Positions 1 to 6,098 of a stretch of 8,110 nt of DNA are shown piece after piece; within the stretch, counting starts at the first letter, position 1; each line of letters begins with the position of its first letter. The stretch spans positions 1 through 8,110 of the forward strand of contig CAIWVR010000267.1 in NCBI GenBank assembly GCA_903916165.1, read 5' to 3'. Under the pieces are notes generated by a model, which saw only the letters and a program-made list of their open reading frames with translations, had not been told where the DNA came from and made no database searches. Source of the stretch: an uncultured Hyphomicrobiales bacterium (GTDB lineage Bacteria; Pseudomonadota; Alphaproteobacteria; Rhizobiales; Beijerinckiaceae). A program made the position numbers and the translations under genes.

Positions 1-16
1 ACTCCTGCGCAAACCA

Positions 17-1555
17 TCACTCCAGGCTGAGCGCCACGAAGCGAACGTCGCCCGCCGCATTGGCGACCAGAAGCAGCGCCATTTTGCGGCCCTGATCCTT
101 CAGCGCCTTCGTGCGATCGGCAATGTCGGATGGCTTGCCCACCGCCTCCTGGTTGATCTCCACAATCGTGTCACCTGGCACGATGCGCTTTTCACCCGCA
201 GGCGAATTAGCATCGACGCTCGTCACAACCACGCCCTTGACGCTCTCCTTGATGGAAAACTTCTTGCGCGCCTCGGCGTCGAGCGAGGAAAATTCCATGC
301 CCAGCGCCTTCTGCACGACCGAGCGGCCGGGCTTCGTCTCGTCCGTCACGGCCTTCTTGTCGAGCGAGGCCTGCTTCTCGCCATCTTCCAACCGGCCGAG
401 CACGACCTTGAGAGGCATTTGCTTGCCGTCGCGCATGACCACCACGGCGACTTCCTTGCCAACCGGTGCAGCGGCAACGAGCTTGGGCAGATCGCGCGAT
501 TCCTTCACATCCTTGCCATCGAAGGTCAGGATCACGTCGCCGGCTTTCAGACCCGCCGGCTTGCCGGGGCCCTTTTCGTCGACCACCGCAACCAACGCGC
601 CGCGCGCGGAACCCAGCTTCAGCGATTCCGCAATCGCATCATCAACATTCTGGATGCGCACGCCGAGCCAGCCGCGCCGGGTCTCGCCGAACTCCATCAG
701 CTGCGCGATGATCGGCTCGACGGTCGCCGCCGGGGTTGCAAAACCGATGCCGACCGAACCGCCCGACGGCGACAGGATCGCTGTGTTGATGCCGATGACC
801 TCACCGTCCATGTTGAACAATGGACCGCCGGAATTGCCCTTGTTGATAGAGGCGTCAGTCTGGATGTAATTGTCGTAGGGACCGCTGTCGATGTTGCGGT
901 TGCGGGCCGAGACAATGCCCGCCGTCACCGTGCCGCCCAGCCCGAACGGATTGCCGACCGCCATCACCCACTGGCCGACACGCATCTTTTCGCTGTCGCC
1001 GAATTTTACCGCCTTCAGCGGCTTGTCCGGCTTCACGCGCAGCACGGCGACATCGACCTTGGCGTCCTTGCCGATGACTTCGGCCTTCAGCTTCTGGCCA
1101 TCGGTGAAGATGACCGTGATGTCGTTGGCGTCGCCGATGACATGATTGTTGGTGATCACAATGCCGGCGGAATCGATCACGAAGCCCGAACCCAGCGAGG
1201 ACGAGCGGCGCTGCTGGGGTTGCTGACGCGGTCCGGGACGCTGGCTGTCTTCGCCATTCCCGCCCTGCCCCTGACGACGCCGGAAGAATTCCTCGAAAAG
1301 ATCGTCGAAAGGTGTGCCGGGCGGCAAGTTCGGCGCGACGACGCGCTTGTCGTCCACCGTTTGCGCGACGGAAATATTGACCACCGCAGAGCTCACATTT
1401 TCTGCGAGATCGGCGAAGGATTCGGGCGCACTGCGGGCCTGCGCCATCACGGGCGCGAGAGGCTGGATGGCAAGGCAAAGCGCCAGCGCCGCCACGAAGG
1501 GACGCGTGAACGATTTGGTTTCCGATTTGGATGAGATCAACATGCGGACACCCAT
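17..1555 (-). CDS. degP: DegP/HtrA-family periplasmic serine endopeptidase (Do-like)
   Basis: Serine protease of the HtrA/Do family, which degrades or chaperones misfolded envelope proteins in the periplasm. The chosen start gives 512 residues. A signal peptide covers about residues 1-40: basic start, hydrophobic stretch around 20-30, and an Ala-Gln-Ala cleavage site at 38-40. The trypsin-like domain (about 45-290) shows the full triad: His138 in NNHVIGD, Asp168 in DVAVLRV and Ser242 in GNSGGPL. A long Gln/Gly/Arg-rich loop at about 93-118 matches the variable LA loop of the family. PDZ1 lies at about 293-389 and PDZ2 at about 415-510, so both PDZ domains of a DegP are present. The frame stays open 45 codons further upstream, but the ATG at 1555 has GGAGG 9 nt before it, and the upstream residues do not look like a signal peptide. 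It follows hflK-hflC, an arrangement familiar in alphaproteobacteria. Which paralogue (DegP, DegQ or MucD-like) it is cannot be settled from the sequence. Confidence 0.95.
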   Translation of the reverse strand: MGVRMLISSKSETKSFTRPFVAALALCLAIQPLAPVMAQARSAPESFADLAENVSSAVVNISVAQTVDDKRVVAPNLPPGTPFDDLFEEFFRRRQGQGGNGEDSQRPGPRQQPQQRRSSSLGSGFVIDSAGIVITNNHVIGDANDITVIFTDGQKLKAEVIGKDAKVDVAVLRVKPDKPLKAVKFGDSEKMRVGQWVMAVGNPFGLGGTVTAGIVSARNRNIDSGPYDNYIQTDASINKGNSGGPLFNMDGEVIGINTAILSPSGGSVGIGFATPAATVEPIIAQLMEFGETRRGWLGVRIQNVDDAIAESLKLGSARGALVAVVDEKGPGKPAGLKAGDVILTFDGKDVKESRDLPKLVAAAPVGKEVAVVVMRDGKQMPLKVVLGRLEDGEKQASLDKKAVTDETKPGRSVVQKALGMEFSSLDAEARKKFSIKESVKGVVVTSVDANSPAGEKRIVPGDTIVEINQEAVGKPSDIADRTKALKDQGRKMALLLVANAAGDVRFVALSLE

Positions 1556-1564
1556 AAGGGCCTT

Positions 1565-1569
1565 CCTCC
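1565..1569 (-). promoter_or_regulatory. Ribosome binding site deciding the protease start
   Basis: On the minus strand the sequence reads TGGAGGAAGGCCCTTATG. The GGAGG core is 9 nt from the ATG at 1555. The next in-frame ATG (1543) would be 21 nt away, and the most upstream start (1690) has no such site and lies inside a hairpin, so 1555 is preferred. Confidence 0.75.
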
Positions 1570-1622
1570 AGTAGCGGGCCGGCTTGGCCCTGATCGAAAG
1601 CAGCAAGAATGCGGTGGCAGGT

Positions 1623-1654
1623 TCAGGACCTGCAAGAATCAGGGCCTGCAAGAA
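1623..1654. repeat. Two-copy 16-bp tandem repeat in the hflC-protease gap
   Basis: The unit TCAGGACCTGCAAGAA (1623-1638) is followed directly by TCAGGGCCTGCAAGAA (1639-1654), with one mismatch. Each unit contains a short palindrome (CAGGNCCTG). A further GCAAGAAT occurs at about 1603-1610. It lies in the leader of the protease gene, and no function is evident. It could be a recent slippage duplication or a pair of binding sites. Confidence 0.7.
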
Positions 1655-1666
1655 CTCGAAACGCAC

Positions 1667-1690
1667 GTGACGGGCGCGGGCGCCCGTCAC
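1667..1690 (-). terminator. Perfect 10-bp hairpin after hflC (possible attenuator or processing site)
   Basis: The arms GTGACGGGCG (1667-1676) and CGCCCGTCAC (1681-1690) are exact reverse complements around a 4-nt loop. The hairpin starts 28 nt past the hflC stop. There is no T-run after it in the minus direction, so it is not a classic intrinsic terminator. It may stop or stabilise the hflKC mRNA 3' end, or attenuate readthrough into the protease gene. The structure is certain; the role is inferred. Confidence 0.4.
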
Positions 1691-1718
1691 ACCAATCTAG
1701 TGGCCTTTTGCGCGCTGC

Positions 1719-2696
1719 CTAGTCTTCCTTGGCGGTCGTCTTCGCCGCAGCCTGCGGACCGGTGCGCGGCGCGTCTGTCACGCTGCCTCCTGTCCCGCCC
1801 TGCTGGCCTTGCGGACGAATGCCGCTCGGCTGGCCGAAAAAGCGGAAGAATTCCGAGGTCGGGCTGAGGATCATGCGGGTATCCGCCGACTTCAAGCCCG
1901 TCTCGTAAGCCTGCATGGACCGGTAAAATGCGAAGAAATTGGGGTCCTTATTATAGGCCTCGGCGAAAATGCGGTTTCTTTCGGAATCGCCTTCGCCGCG
2001 TGTCTGGTCAGCTTCGCGCTGCGCGGTGGCACGCAGCACCACCACATCACGGTCGGACTTGGCGCGAATCCGCTGCGCGGTTTCGGCACCCTGCGCCCGG
2101 AATTCAGCCGCCTCGCGGGCGCGTTCCGTCCGCATGCGGTCGAAAACGCGGTCCGAGATCTGCTTGGGCAGGTCGGCGCGGCGAATGCGGACGTCGATCA
2201 CCTCGACGCCGAGACGCGCCGCTTCCGTGTTCACCAGATCGCGGATCGAGACCATGAGGGTCGAGCGGCCCTCGCGGATGATCTGCACCATGGTCGCCTC
2301 GCCGAGCACGCGGCGCAGCGCCGATGACAGCACCGAACCGAGCTGGTTGTTGGCCCGCTGGATCGAGTTCACGGTCTGGTAAAAGCGCAGCGCATCGACG
2401 ATGCGGTAGCGCAGGAAGGCGTCGACCTCGATCCGATTGTTGTCCGAGGCAAGCACTTCCTGCTTCGGCGTTTCAAGGTCGAGAATCCGGCGGTCAAGCA
2501 AGGTCACCGTCTCGATGAACGGCACTTTCACATGGAGACCCGGCGTGGTGACGAGCGCCCGGCCCTGAATGGCTTCGCCCAGCCGCAAGACGAGCGCCTG
2601 CTGGTTCTGGCCGACGGTGTAGAACGAGGCCGAGCCGACCACGGCGAGAATCACGACAAGGGCGACGGCGATGAGGGTGCCAAAATTGGTTTTCAT
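1719..2696 (-). CDS. hflC: HflC, SPFH-domain inner-membrane protein, FtsH modulator
   Basis: Protein of 325 residues, close to the usual HflC length. With HflK it forms the large membrane complex that encloses and modulates the FtsH protease. One N-terminal membrane segment (about 7-26) is followed by the SPFH/band-7 domain (about 27-190), with hallmark stretches YTVGQNQQALVLRLG, TPGLHVKVPFIETV and IRRADLP. A charged Ala/Glu/Arg-rich helical region follows (about 185-245). Then come the HflC C-terminal motifs FFAFYRSMQAY and LSPTSEFFRFF at about 254-287. The last ~38 residues are a Gly/Gln/Thr/Ala-rich tail that looks disordered. The start codon overlaps the hflK stop as ATGA (2693-2696), and AGGGAG sits 7 nt upstream, so translation is probably coupled. 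No protease active-site motif is seen, as expected despite the old annotation of HflC as a protease. Confidence 0.95.
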   Translation of the reverse strand: MKTNFGTLIAVALVVILAVVGSASFYTVGQNQQALVLRLGEAIQGRALVTTPGLHVKVPFIETVTLLDRRILDLETPKQEVLASDNNRIEVDAFLRYRIVDALRFYQTVNSIQRANNQLGSVLSSALRRVLGEATMVQIIREGRSTLMVSIRDLVNTEAARLGVEVIDVRIRRADLPKQISDRVFDRMRTERAREAAEFRAQGAETAQRIRAKSDRDVVVLRATAQREADQTRGEGDSERNRIFAEAYNKDPNFFAFYRSMQAYETGLKSADTRMILSPTSEFFRFFGQPSGIRPQGQQGGTGGSVTDAPRTGPQAAAKTTAKED

Positions 2697-3850
2697 CGGG
2701 CAACTCCCTGCGCAGGCGTTTGCGGCGCGGGGGGCGTGCCGAGTCCCTGAAGCGGCAGATAGGGCACGACGCCCTGGCTGCCGGCATTCTGATCGACAAT
2801 CACCTTGTTCATGCCGCCGAACACGCGCTCCATGGTTTCCAGATAGAGGCGCTCGCGCGTCACATCAGGTGCCAATGTGTATTGCTTCAAGACCTGTGTG
2901 AAGCGGGCCGTCTGGCCCTTGGCCTCGTTGACGGTCTGTTCACGATAGCCCTCCGCCTCCTGCACGATGCGCGCCGCGTCGCCGCGCGCTTCCGGCACCA
3001 CGCGATTGGCGTAGGCTTCGGCCTCGTTGCGCAGGCGATCCTGATCCTGCTGTGCTGCAGTCACATCGCGGAATGCTGCGACGACCTGCTCGGGCGGGTC
3101 GACAGACAGCAATTGCACCTGCAGGATGAGCACGCCGGCCTTGTAATCGTTCAGGACCTTCTGCGTGAGTTCCTGCGCCGCCGGCTCGATGACCTTGCGT
3201 TCGGCGGTGAGAATGCGCTGGATGGGCGTGCGACCGACGATCTCGCGCATCACGCTTTCCGCGACCGCCTTCACCGTCTCGCGCGGTTCACGCACGTTAA
3301 AGGCGAAATCTTCCGGACGCACCGGATCAATCTGCCAGATGACGCGGAATTTCACGTCCGCGATGTTCTCGTCGCCCGTCAGCATCAGGCTTTCTTCAGG
3401 CACGTCGATCTGCGACTGGATGTTGCCGCCACGACGGGTGTCCTCACGTGTGGAGAAGCCGACCTCGATCGAATTGCGGTCCGTCACCTGCAGCTTGTTG
3501 ACGCCGCCGATCGGTGCTGGCCAGTTGTAATTGAGCCCGGACGTGGTCTTCTTTTCGTATTTGTTGAAGACCATGTTGAGGCCGACCTCGTTGGGGCCGA
3601 CCGTGTAGAAGCCGCTCACCAGCCAGAGGCCGACCGCTGCGAGGCCGAACAGGATCATGCTGCGGCCACCAGAGAAGCCACCAGGCATGACCTGACGAAG
3701 CTTCTCCTGGCTGCGCCGCAGAAGCTCTTCAAGATCGGGGGGCGCTCCGCCGCCACCACCGCCGCCATTGCCGCCCGCAGGCCCTTGTCCCCACGGCCCG
3801 CGCGGGCCGGGTTTCCAGGGACCGCCGCCGGTCTGATTGTTCCACAGCAT
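2693..3850 (-). CDS. hflK: HflK, SPFH-domain inner-membrane protein, FtsH modulator
   Basis: Protein of 385 residues and partner of HflC. The N-terminus (1-36) is Gly/Pro/Trp-rich with a run of glycines, typical of HflK. It is followed by a short polar helix (about 38-53, PPDLEELLRRSQEKLRQVM), which is common in alphaproteobacterial HflK. One membrane segment lies at about 64-82 and leads into the SPFH domain beginning FYTVGPNEVGL. Later hallmarks are the IGGVNK region, DVKFRVIWQID, VGRTPIQRILTAER (HflK-specific) and LLSVDPPEQVVAAF, then a Glu/Ala/Arg-rich coiled region at about 265-330 and the LYLETMERVF motif. The ATG at 3850 has GAGGAG 8 nt upstream. It lies 81 nt after folA on the same strand and overlaps hflC by 4 nt. 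Its own promoter was not found. Confidence 0.95.
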   Translation of the reverse strand: MLWNNQTGGGPWKPGPRGPWGQGPAGGNGGGGGGGAPPDLEELLRRSQEKLRQVMPGGFSGGRSMILFGLAAVGLWLVSGFYTVGPNEVGLNMVFNKYEKKTTSGLNYNWPAPIGGVNKLQVTDRNSIEVGFSTREDTRRGGNIQSQIDVPEESLMLTGDENIADVKFRVIWQIDPVRPEDFAFNVREPRETVKAVAESVMREIVGRTPIQRILTAERKVIEPAAQELTQKVLNDYKAGVLILQVQLLSVDPPEQVVAAFRDVTAAQQDQDRLRNEAEAYANRVVPEARGDAARIVQEAEGYREQTVNEAKGQTARFTQVLKQYTLAPDVTRERLYLETMERVFGGMNKVIVDQNAGSQGVVPYLPLQGLGTPPAPQTPAQGVAR

Positions 3851-3876
3851 GAATTCATCTCCTCAAGGGCGCGCAC

Positions 3877-3890
3877 CGGCGGTTTCGCCG
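3877..3890. other. Small GC hairpin in the folA-hflK gap
   Basis: The 81-nt gap between folA and hflK holds CGGCG-GTTT-CGCCG, a 5-bp stem with a 4-nt loop, in the hflK leader. There is no T-run on the minus strand and no clear promoter hexamer pair. It may be chance in GC-rich DNA. Confidence 0.25.
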
Positions 3891-3931
3891 CGAACACGTC
3901 GCAATTCAGCTAAGCACAGGCAGTCCGCTTT

Positions 3932-4471
3932 TCAACGATCCGCTCGCCCGTTTGTGATCCGCTCATAGGTGATAAAGGCGTAATCGGCCTCATCCCCGGC
4001 GTCCCGGTCGGCCAGATGTGGCTCCCGCCGCGTCTCGCGCCAGGCACCCGGATCCATTTCGGGGAAGTAAGTGTCCCCGTCGGGCTCCAGCGCCACTTCG
4101 GTCATTTCGATCCGTACGGCCTTGTCGAGCGTCTGGCGATAGATTTCGCCGCCGCCGGCGATGACAATCTCGTCAGCCCCGAGACGCTGCGCGGCTTCTG
4201 CGGCGAGCGCGAGCGCGGCTGAAAGGTCGGATGCCACCCGCACGCCCTCTGGCCGGTAGCCGGGATCACGGGTGAGGACGATGGTCTCGCGACCGGGCAG
4301 CGGCCGGCCAATCGAGGCGAAGGTCTTGCGGCCCATGATCATGGGCTTGCCCATGGTGCAGCGCCTGAAATGGGCCATGTCACCTTTCAGACGCCAGAGC
4401 AGCCGGTTGTCGCCGCCGATCACTCCGTTGCGGGCCACGGCGACGATGAGGACCAGTCGCAAAGCGCTCAC
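3932..4471 (-). CDS. folA: Dihydrofolate reductase
   Basis: NADPH-dependent reduction of dihydrofolate to tetrahydrofolate, needed to recycle the dihydrofolate made by ThyA. From the GTG at 4471 it is 179 residues, a usual length. Family motifs are LVLIVAVARNGVIGGDN (start of the fold), WRLKGDMAHF carrying the catalytic acid Asp31 (E. coli Asp27), GKPMIMGRKTFASIGRPLPGR (cofactor binding), IVIAGGGEIY at about 116-125, and a DTYFPEMD stretch. No ATG lies near the fold start. The frame continues upstream, but that part is not DHFR-like. The GTG gives a GTGA overlap with the stop of the preceding small ORF, so I prefer it; a TTG at 4462 is the alternative. The residue before Trp26 is Leu25 (codon CTC), where E. 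coli has Pro21 in the Met20 loop. Together with thyA it makes a dTMP-cycle pair. Confidence 0.93.
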   Translation of the reverse strand: MSALRLVLIVAVARNGVIGGDNRLLWRLKGDMAHFRRCTMGKPMIMGRKTFASIGRPLPGRETIVLTRDPGYRPEGVRVASDLSAALALAAEAAQRLGADEIVIAGGGEIYRQTLDKAVRIEMTEVALEPDGDTYFPEMDPGAWRETRREPHLADRDAGDEADYAFITYERITNGRADR

Positions 4472-4602
4472 AGCGATGTGTCCGCAAGACGCCCGAGCGC
4501 CTCGCCGCTCAGGCGCTCGTAATCGGCAAGCTCGCGCACCATCTCGAAGATCAGCGCACAATCCTCTTCGCACGCAGCGCGAATGAGTGGTGGAACGGAC
4601 AT
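4468..4602 (-). pseudogene. Internally deleted remnant of a GNAT acetyltransferase (44 codons)
   Basis: Small ORF of 44 residues between thyA and folA. Residues 7-24 (IRAACEEDCALIFEMVRE) continue into LADYERL and match the first strand and helix of GNAT N-acetyltransferases. Residues 31-40 (LSGEALGRLA) resemble the usual C-terminal end of the same family. The acetyl-CoA-binding core (motif A, normally ~100 residues) is absent, so the ORF looks like a head-to-tail in-frame deletion. Translation signals are intact: AAGGA 6 nt before the ATG, a 14-nt gap from the thyA stop, and a stop that overlaps the folA GTG as GTGA. It can therefore still act as a coupling cistron for folA. It cannot be an active acetyltransferase. 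What is seen: ORF, ribosome site, overlap. What is inferred: the origin by internal deletion. Alternatively it is a genuine small leader peptide with chance similarity. Confidence 0.65.
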
Positions 4603-4616
4603 CAAAAGTCCTTCTC

Positions 4617-5411
4617 TTACACGGCCACCGGCGCGCGGATGGCGGGGTGCGGATCGTATCCCTCGATTGCAATGTGATCAAAGCGGAAGTCGAAGATCGA
4701 CGTTATGGACGGATCCAGCACCAGCTTGGGCCATGGCCGCGGATCGCGGGTGAGCAGGAGCTCCGTCTGCTCGAAATGGTTCAGGTAGAGATGCGCATCG
4801 CCGAATGTGTGCACGAAATCGCCCACGCCCAGCCCCGTTGCCTGCGCCATCATATGGGTCAGCAGGGCATAGCTTGCGATATTGAAGGGCACGCCGAGAA
4901 ACACATCGGCCGAACGCTGGTAGAGCTGGCAGGAGAGCTTGCCGTCTGCGACATAGAACTGGAACAGGCAATGGCAGGGCGCGAGCTTCATCTTGTCGAG
5001 ATCGGCGACATTCCAGGCCGACACGACGAGGCGCCGCGAATCGGGATTACGCCTGATTTCGTCGATCACCCACGAGATCTGGTCGCGCGTCGTCCCGTCG
5101 GGGGTCTCCCACGAGCGCCATTGCTTGCCATAGACCGGCCCCAGGTCCCCGCGCGCATCGGCCCATTCGTCCCAGATCGAGACTCCATTCTCTTTCAGAT
5201 AGGCAATGTTGGTGTCGCCAGCGAGGAACCACAGCAGTTCATGGACGATGGATTTCAGATGCAGCTTCTTGGTCGTGACCAGCGGAAAGCCTTGCCCGAG
5301 ATCGAAGCGCATCTGGTGGCCGAAGACGGATTTCGTGCCCGTGCCCGTCCGGTCGGCCTTGGTCACGCCCTCGGCGAGGATGCGGCGGAGGAGGTCTTGA
5401 TATTGGCGCAT
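4617..5411 (-). CDS. thyA: Thymidylate synthase
   Basis: Converts dUMP and methylene-tetrahydrofolate to dTMP and dihydrofolate. From the ATG at 5411 it is 264 residues, and landmark residues fall at E. coli ThyA positions: Arg21, Trp80, catalytic Cys146 in [10 protein letters not shown], Arg126-Arg127 (phosphate binding from the partner subunit), Arg166, Asp169, Asn177, His207 and Tyr209. The C-terminus APVAV is like the APVAI closing tail. The frame is open 98 codons further upstream, but that stretch translates intergenic repeats ([23 protein letters not shown]) and is not ThyA. An AGAGGA sequence lies just upstream of the chosen ATG, at short spacing. It heads a minus-strand run with the GNAT remnant and folA; hflK, hflC and degP follow in the same direction. 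No upstream promoter was confidently found. Confidence 0.97.
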   Translation of the reverse strand: MRQYQDLLRRILAEGVTKADRTGTGTKSVFGHQMRFDLGQGFPLVTTKKLHLKSIVHELLWFLAGDTNIAYLKENGVSIWDEWADARGDLGPVYGKQWRSWETPDGTTRDQISWVIDEIRRNPDSRRLVVSAWNVADLDKMKLAPCHCLFQFYVADGKLSCQLYQRSADVFLGVPFNIASYALLTHMMAQATGLGVGDFVHTFGDAHLYLNHFEQTELLLTRDPRPWPKLVLDPSITSIFDFRFDHIAIEGYDPHPAIRAPVAV

Positions 5412-5468
5412 GGTCCTCTGATCTCTCACCGTCCTTGCGAGCGATGCTGACAAGCGACGCATCGTCTT

Positions 5469-5491
5469 CCCCTTCCCCTTGTGGGGAGGGG
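5469..5491. repeat. G/C hairpin, 9 bp with one bulge
   Basis: CCCCTTCCCC (5469-5478) pairs with GGGGAGGGG (5483-5491) around TTGT, leaving one T bulged. In the thyA-upstream frame it translates as LAPPHKGKG, a stretch met repeatedly in intergenic repeats of alphaproteobacterial genomes. It probably belongs to a dispersed repeat family; copies elsewhere in the genome cannot be seen here. Confidence 0.5.
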
Positions 5492-5513
5492 CCAGGGGTG
5501 GAGGCCGACGAGT

Positions 5514-5612
5514 CTTTCGTTCGTCATGGCGAACCGCGTGAAGCCATCCATTTAACCCGTCCCGAGAGATGGATTGCCGCGTCGCTTTGCTCCTCGCAAT
5601 GACGAAAGAAAG
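5514..5612. repeat. Palindromic intergenic repeat (REP/BIME-like)
   Basis: Two inverted, imperfect arms lie at 5514-5551 and 5569-5612, separated by about 17 nt. The outer ends CTTTCGTTCGTCAT and, on the opposite strand, CTTTCTTTCGTCAT agree at 13 of 14 positions. The inner ends CCATCCAT and CAATCCAT agree at 7 of 8. The right arm reads on the minus strand as CGTCATTGCGAGGAGCAAAG then CGACGCGGCAATCCATC, the form of a well-known dispersed proteobacterial repeat whose translation gives [12 protein letters not shown]. It is non-coding. It may fold into a cruciform or a long RNA hairpin in the thyA leader. Confidence 0.7.
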
Positions 5613-5710
5613 TGGCCTCACGCCCCCAATCTGTTCCGGGGCCAGCCTACCGCGCCGAGCCTCATCCCGGAAGCCATTGAGAAAAAGGCCTTTGGATAAA
5701 GCCACGCCCC

Positions 5711-5739
5711 TTCCCGTGGCGCAGGAAAGCCCCTATATT
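5711..5739 (+). promoter_or_regulatory. Possible ssrA promoter
   Basis: TATATT at 5734-5739 is a good -10 candidate, 5 nt before the first base of the GNRA-capped hairpin that I take as the tmRNA 5' end (5745). TTCCCG at 5711-5716 sits 17 nt upstream of it but is a poor -35. The placement rests mainly on the -10 and its position. Confidence 0.4.
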
Positions 5740-5744
5740 CACGA

Positions 5745-6075
5745 GGCCGTCGCAAGGCGGTCTATGGCGATAAATGGACTCCGTAATAAGCTATCCGGAC
5801 CCGGGGGCGGTACCCGGCGCCTCCACCAGAGCCAGTCTGGCACGTCGCGTGCCATGGCTGGTTGTGGCGGGGGTGAAATAGGTTCGACGGGTGTGTAAAG
5901 GGTGCTCTTTCGCTCGGCATGATACCGCCGTTATCGGGTCAAACCTTATAGTTGCCAATGACAACTATGCTCCGGTTGCGGTCGCCGCGTAAGCAGCGCC
6001 CTCACTGGGAAATAAGTCCTGAGGGGTAGCACTTTCAGGCGGGGCTCGGAGGCGCCTGGCAACAGAAGCCTCCAC
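5745..6075 (+). ncRNA. ssrA: Two-piece (circularly permuted) tmRNA, alphaproteobacterial type
   Basis: tmRNA rescues stalled ribosomes and adds a degradation tag. The gene is permuted. The acceptor piece comes first (about 5745-5828). It opens with a 7-bp hairpin capped by GCAA (5745-5762) and contains TAATAAGC, a T-arm with 5-bp stem 5801-5805/5813-5817 and a 7-nt loop, and ends CGCCTCCACCA with encoded CCA at 5826-5828. An intervening segment (5829-5868) follows, folding as AGCCA/TGGCT around GGCAC/GTGCC, and is presumably removed. The coding piece begins at 5869 with GGGGGTGAAATAGG then TTCGACGGG, and its first seven bases pair fully with 5818-5824 (two G-U pairs) to form the acceptor stem. 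The tag frame runs GCC (5954) to TAA (5990-5992): ANDNYAPVAVAA. Downstream hairpins lie at 6019-6039 and 6048-6073. The T-loop (GGCGGTA) lacks the usual TTC. Exact mature ends are estimates. Confidence 0.93.
5954..5992 (+). other. tmRNA tag reading frame (12 residues plus stop)
   Basis: The resume codon GCC follows TATAGTT, equivalent to the E. coli arrangement of TAGTC before GCA. The encoded tag is ANDNYAPVAVAA then TAA. The ANDNY start is the alphaproteobacterial form and the region bound by SspB. The terminal VAA is the small nonpolar end that ClpX recognises. The stop is a single TAA. Confidence 0.9.
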
Positions 6076-6084
6076 TTCATTTTG
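6048..6084 (+). terminator. Terminal hairpin of ssrA with weak T-rich tail
   Basis: GGAGGC (6048-6053) pairs with GCCTCC (6068-6073). Inside, CTG-GCAA-CAG (6056-6065) makes a GNRA-capped top. The tail ACTTCATTTT (6074-6083) is T-rich but broken. It is probably the last helix of the tmRNA coding piece and may double as a leaky terminator. sspB starts only 15 nt after the tail. Confidence 0.4.
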
Positions 6085-6098
6085 TGTCGGAACTGTGA

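Larger units (their letters stand above)
5412..5744. other. Divergent intergenic region between thyA and ssrA
   Basis: This stretch of 333 nt has no credible gene. From left to right it holds the thyA leader, a strong G/C hairpin (5469-5491), a palindromic repeat (5514-5612) and the ssrA promoter area (about 5711-5744). The thyA promoter should also lie here, but no convincing -35/-10 pair was seen on the minus strand. The open minus frame across it is an artefact of the repeat sequences. Confidence 0.7.

Noticed and set aside
1466..1480. Possible lipobox at LALC in the protease signal peptide
   Set aside because: The residue before Cys27 is Leu, not Gly/Ala/Ser, and a normal Ala-Gln-Ala signal peptidase I site follows.
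419..1534. Long plus-strand open frame (371 codons) opposite the protease gene
   Set aside because: It is fully antisense to a gene with a complete catalytic triad and two PDZ domains. Its product is Asp/Arg/His-rich with no recognisable domain, typical of the opposite frame in GC-rich DNA.
1556..1690. 45-codon upstream extension of the protease, or a separate small gene such as DUF2065
   Set aside because: The extension runs through a hairpin and the tandem repeat, lacks a ribosome site and does not resemble DUF2065. The internal ATG at 1555 has a strong ribosome site before a proper signal peptide.
2720..3913. Plus-strand open frame (397 codons), longer than hflK itself
   Set aside because: Antisense to hflK, low-quality composition rich in His, Arg, Asp and Leu, no domain recognised, no good ribosome site.
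4472..4681. 70-codon N-terminal extension of DHFR
   Set aside because: Arg/Cys-rich residues without DHFR similarity. The stretch overlaps the GNAT remnant in another frame and the thyA 3' end.
5412..5705. 98-codon N-terminal extension of thymidylate synthase
   Set aside because: It translates intergenic repeats. From 5411 the protein has exactly the E. coli length and residue numbering.
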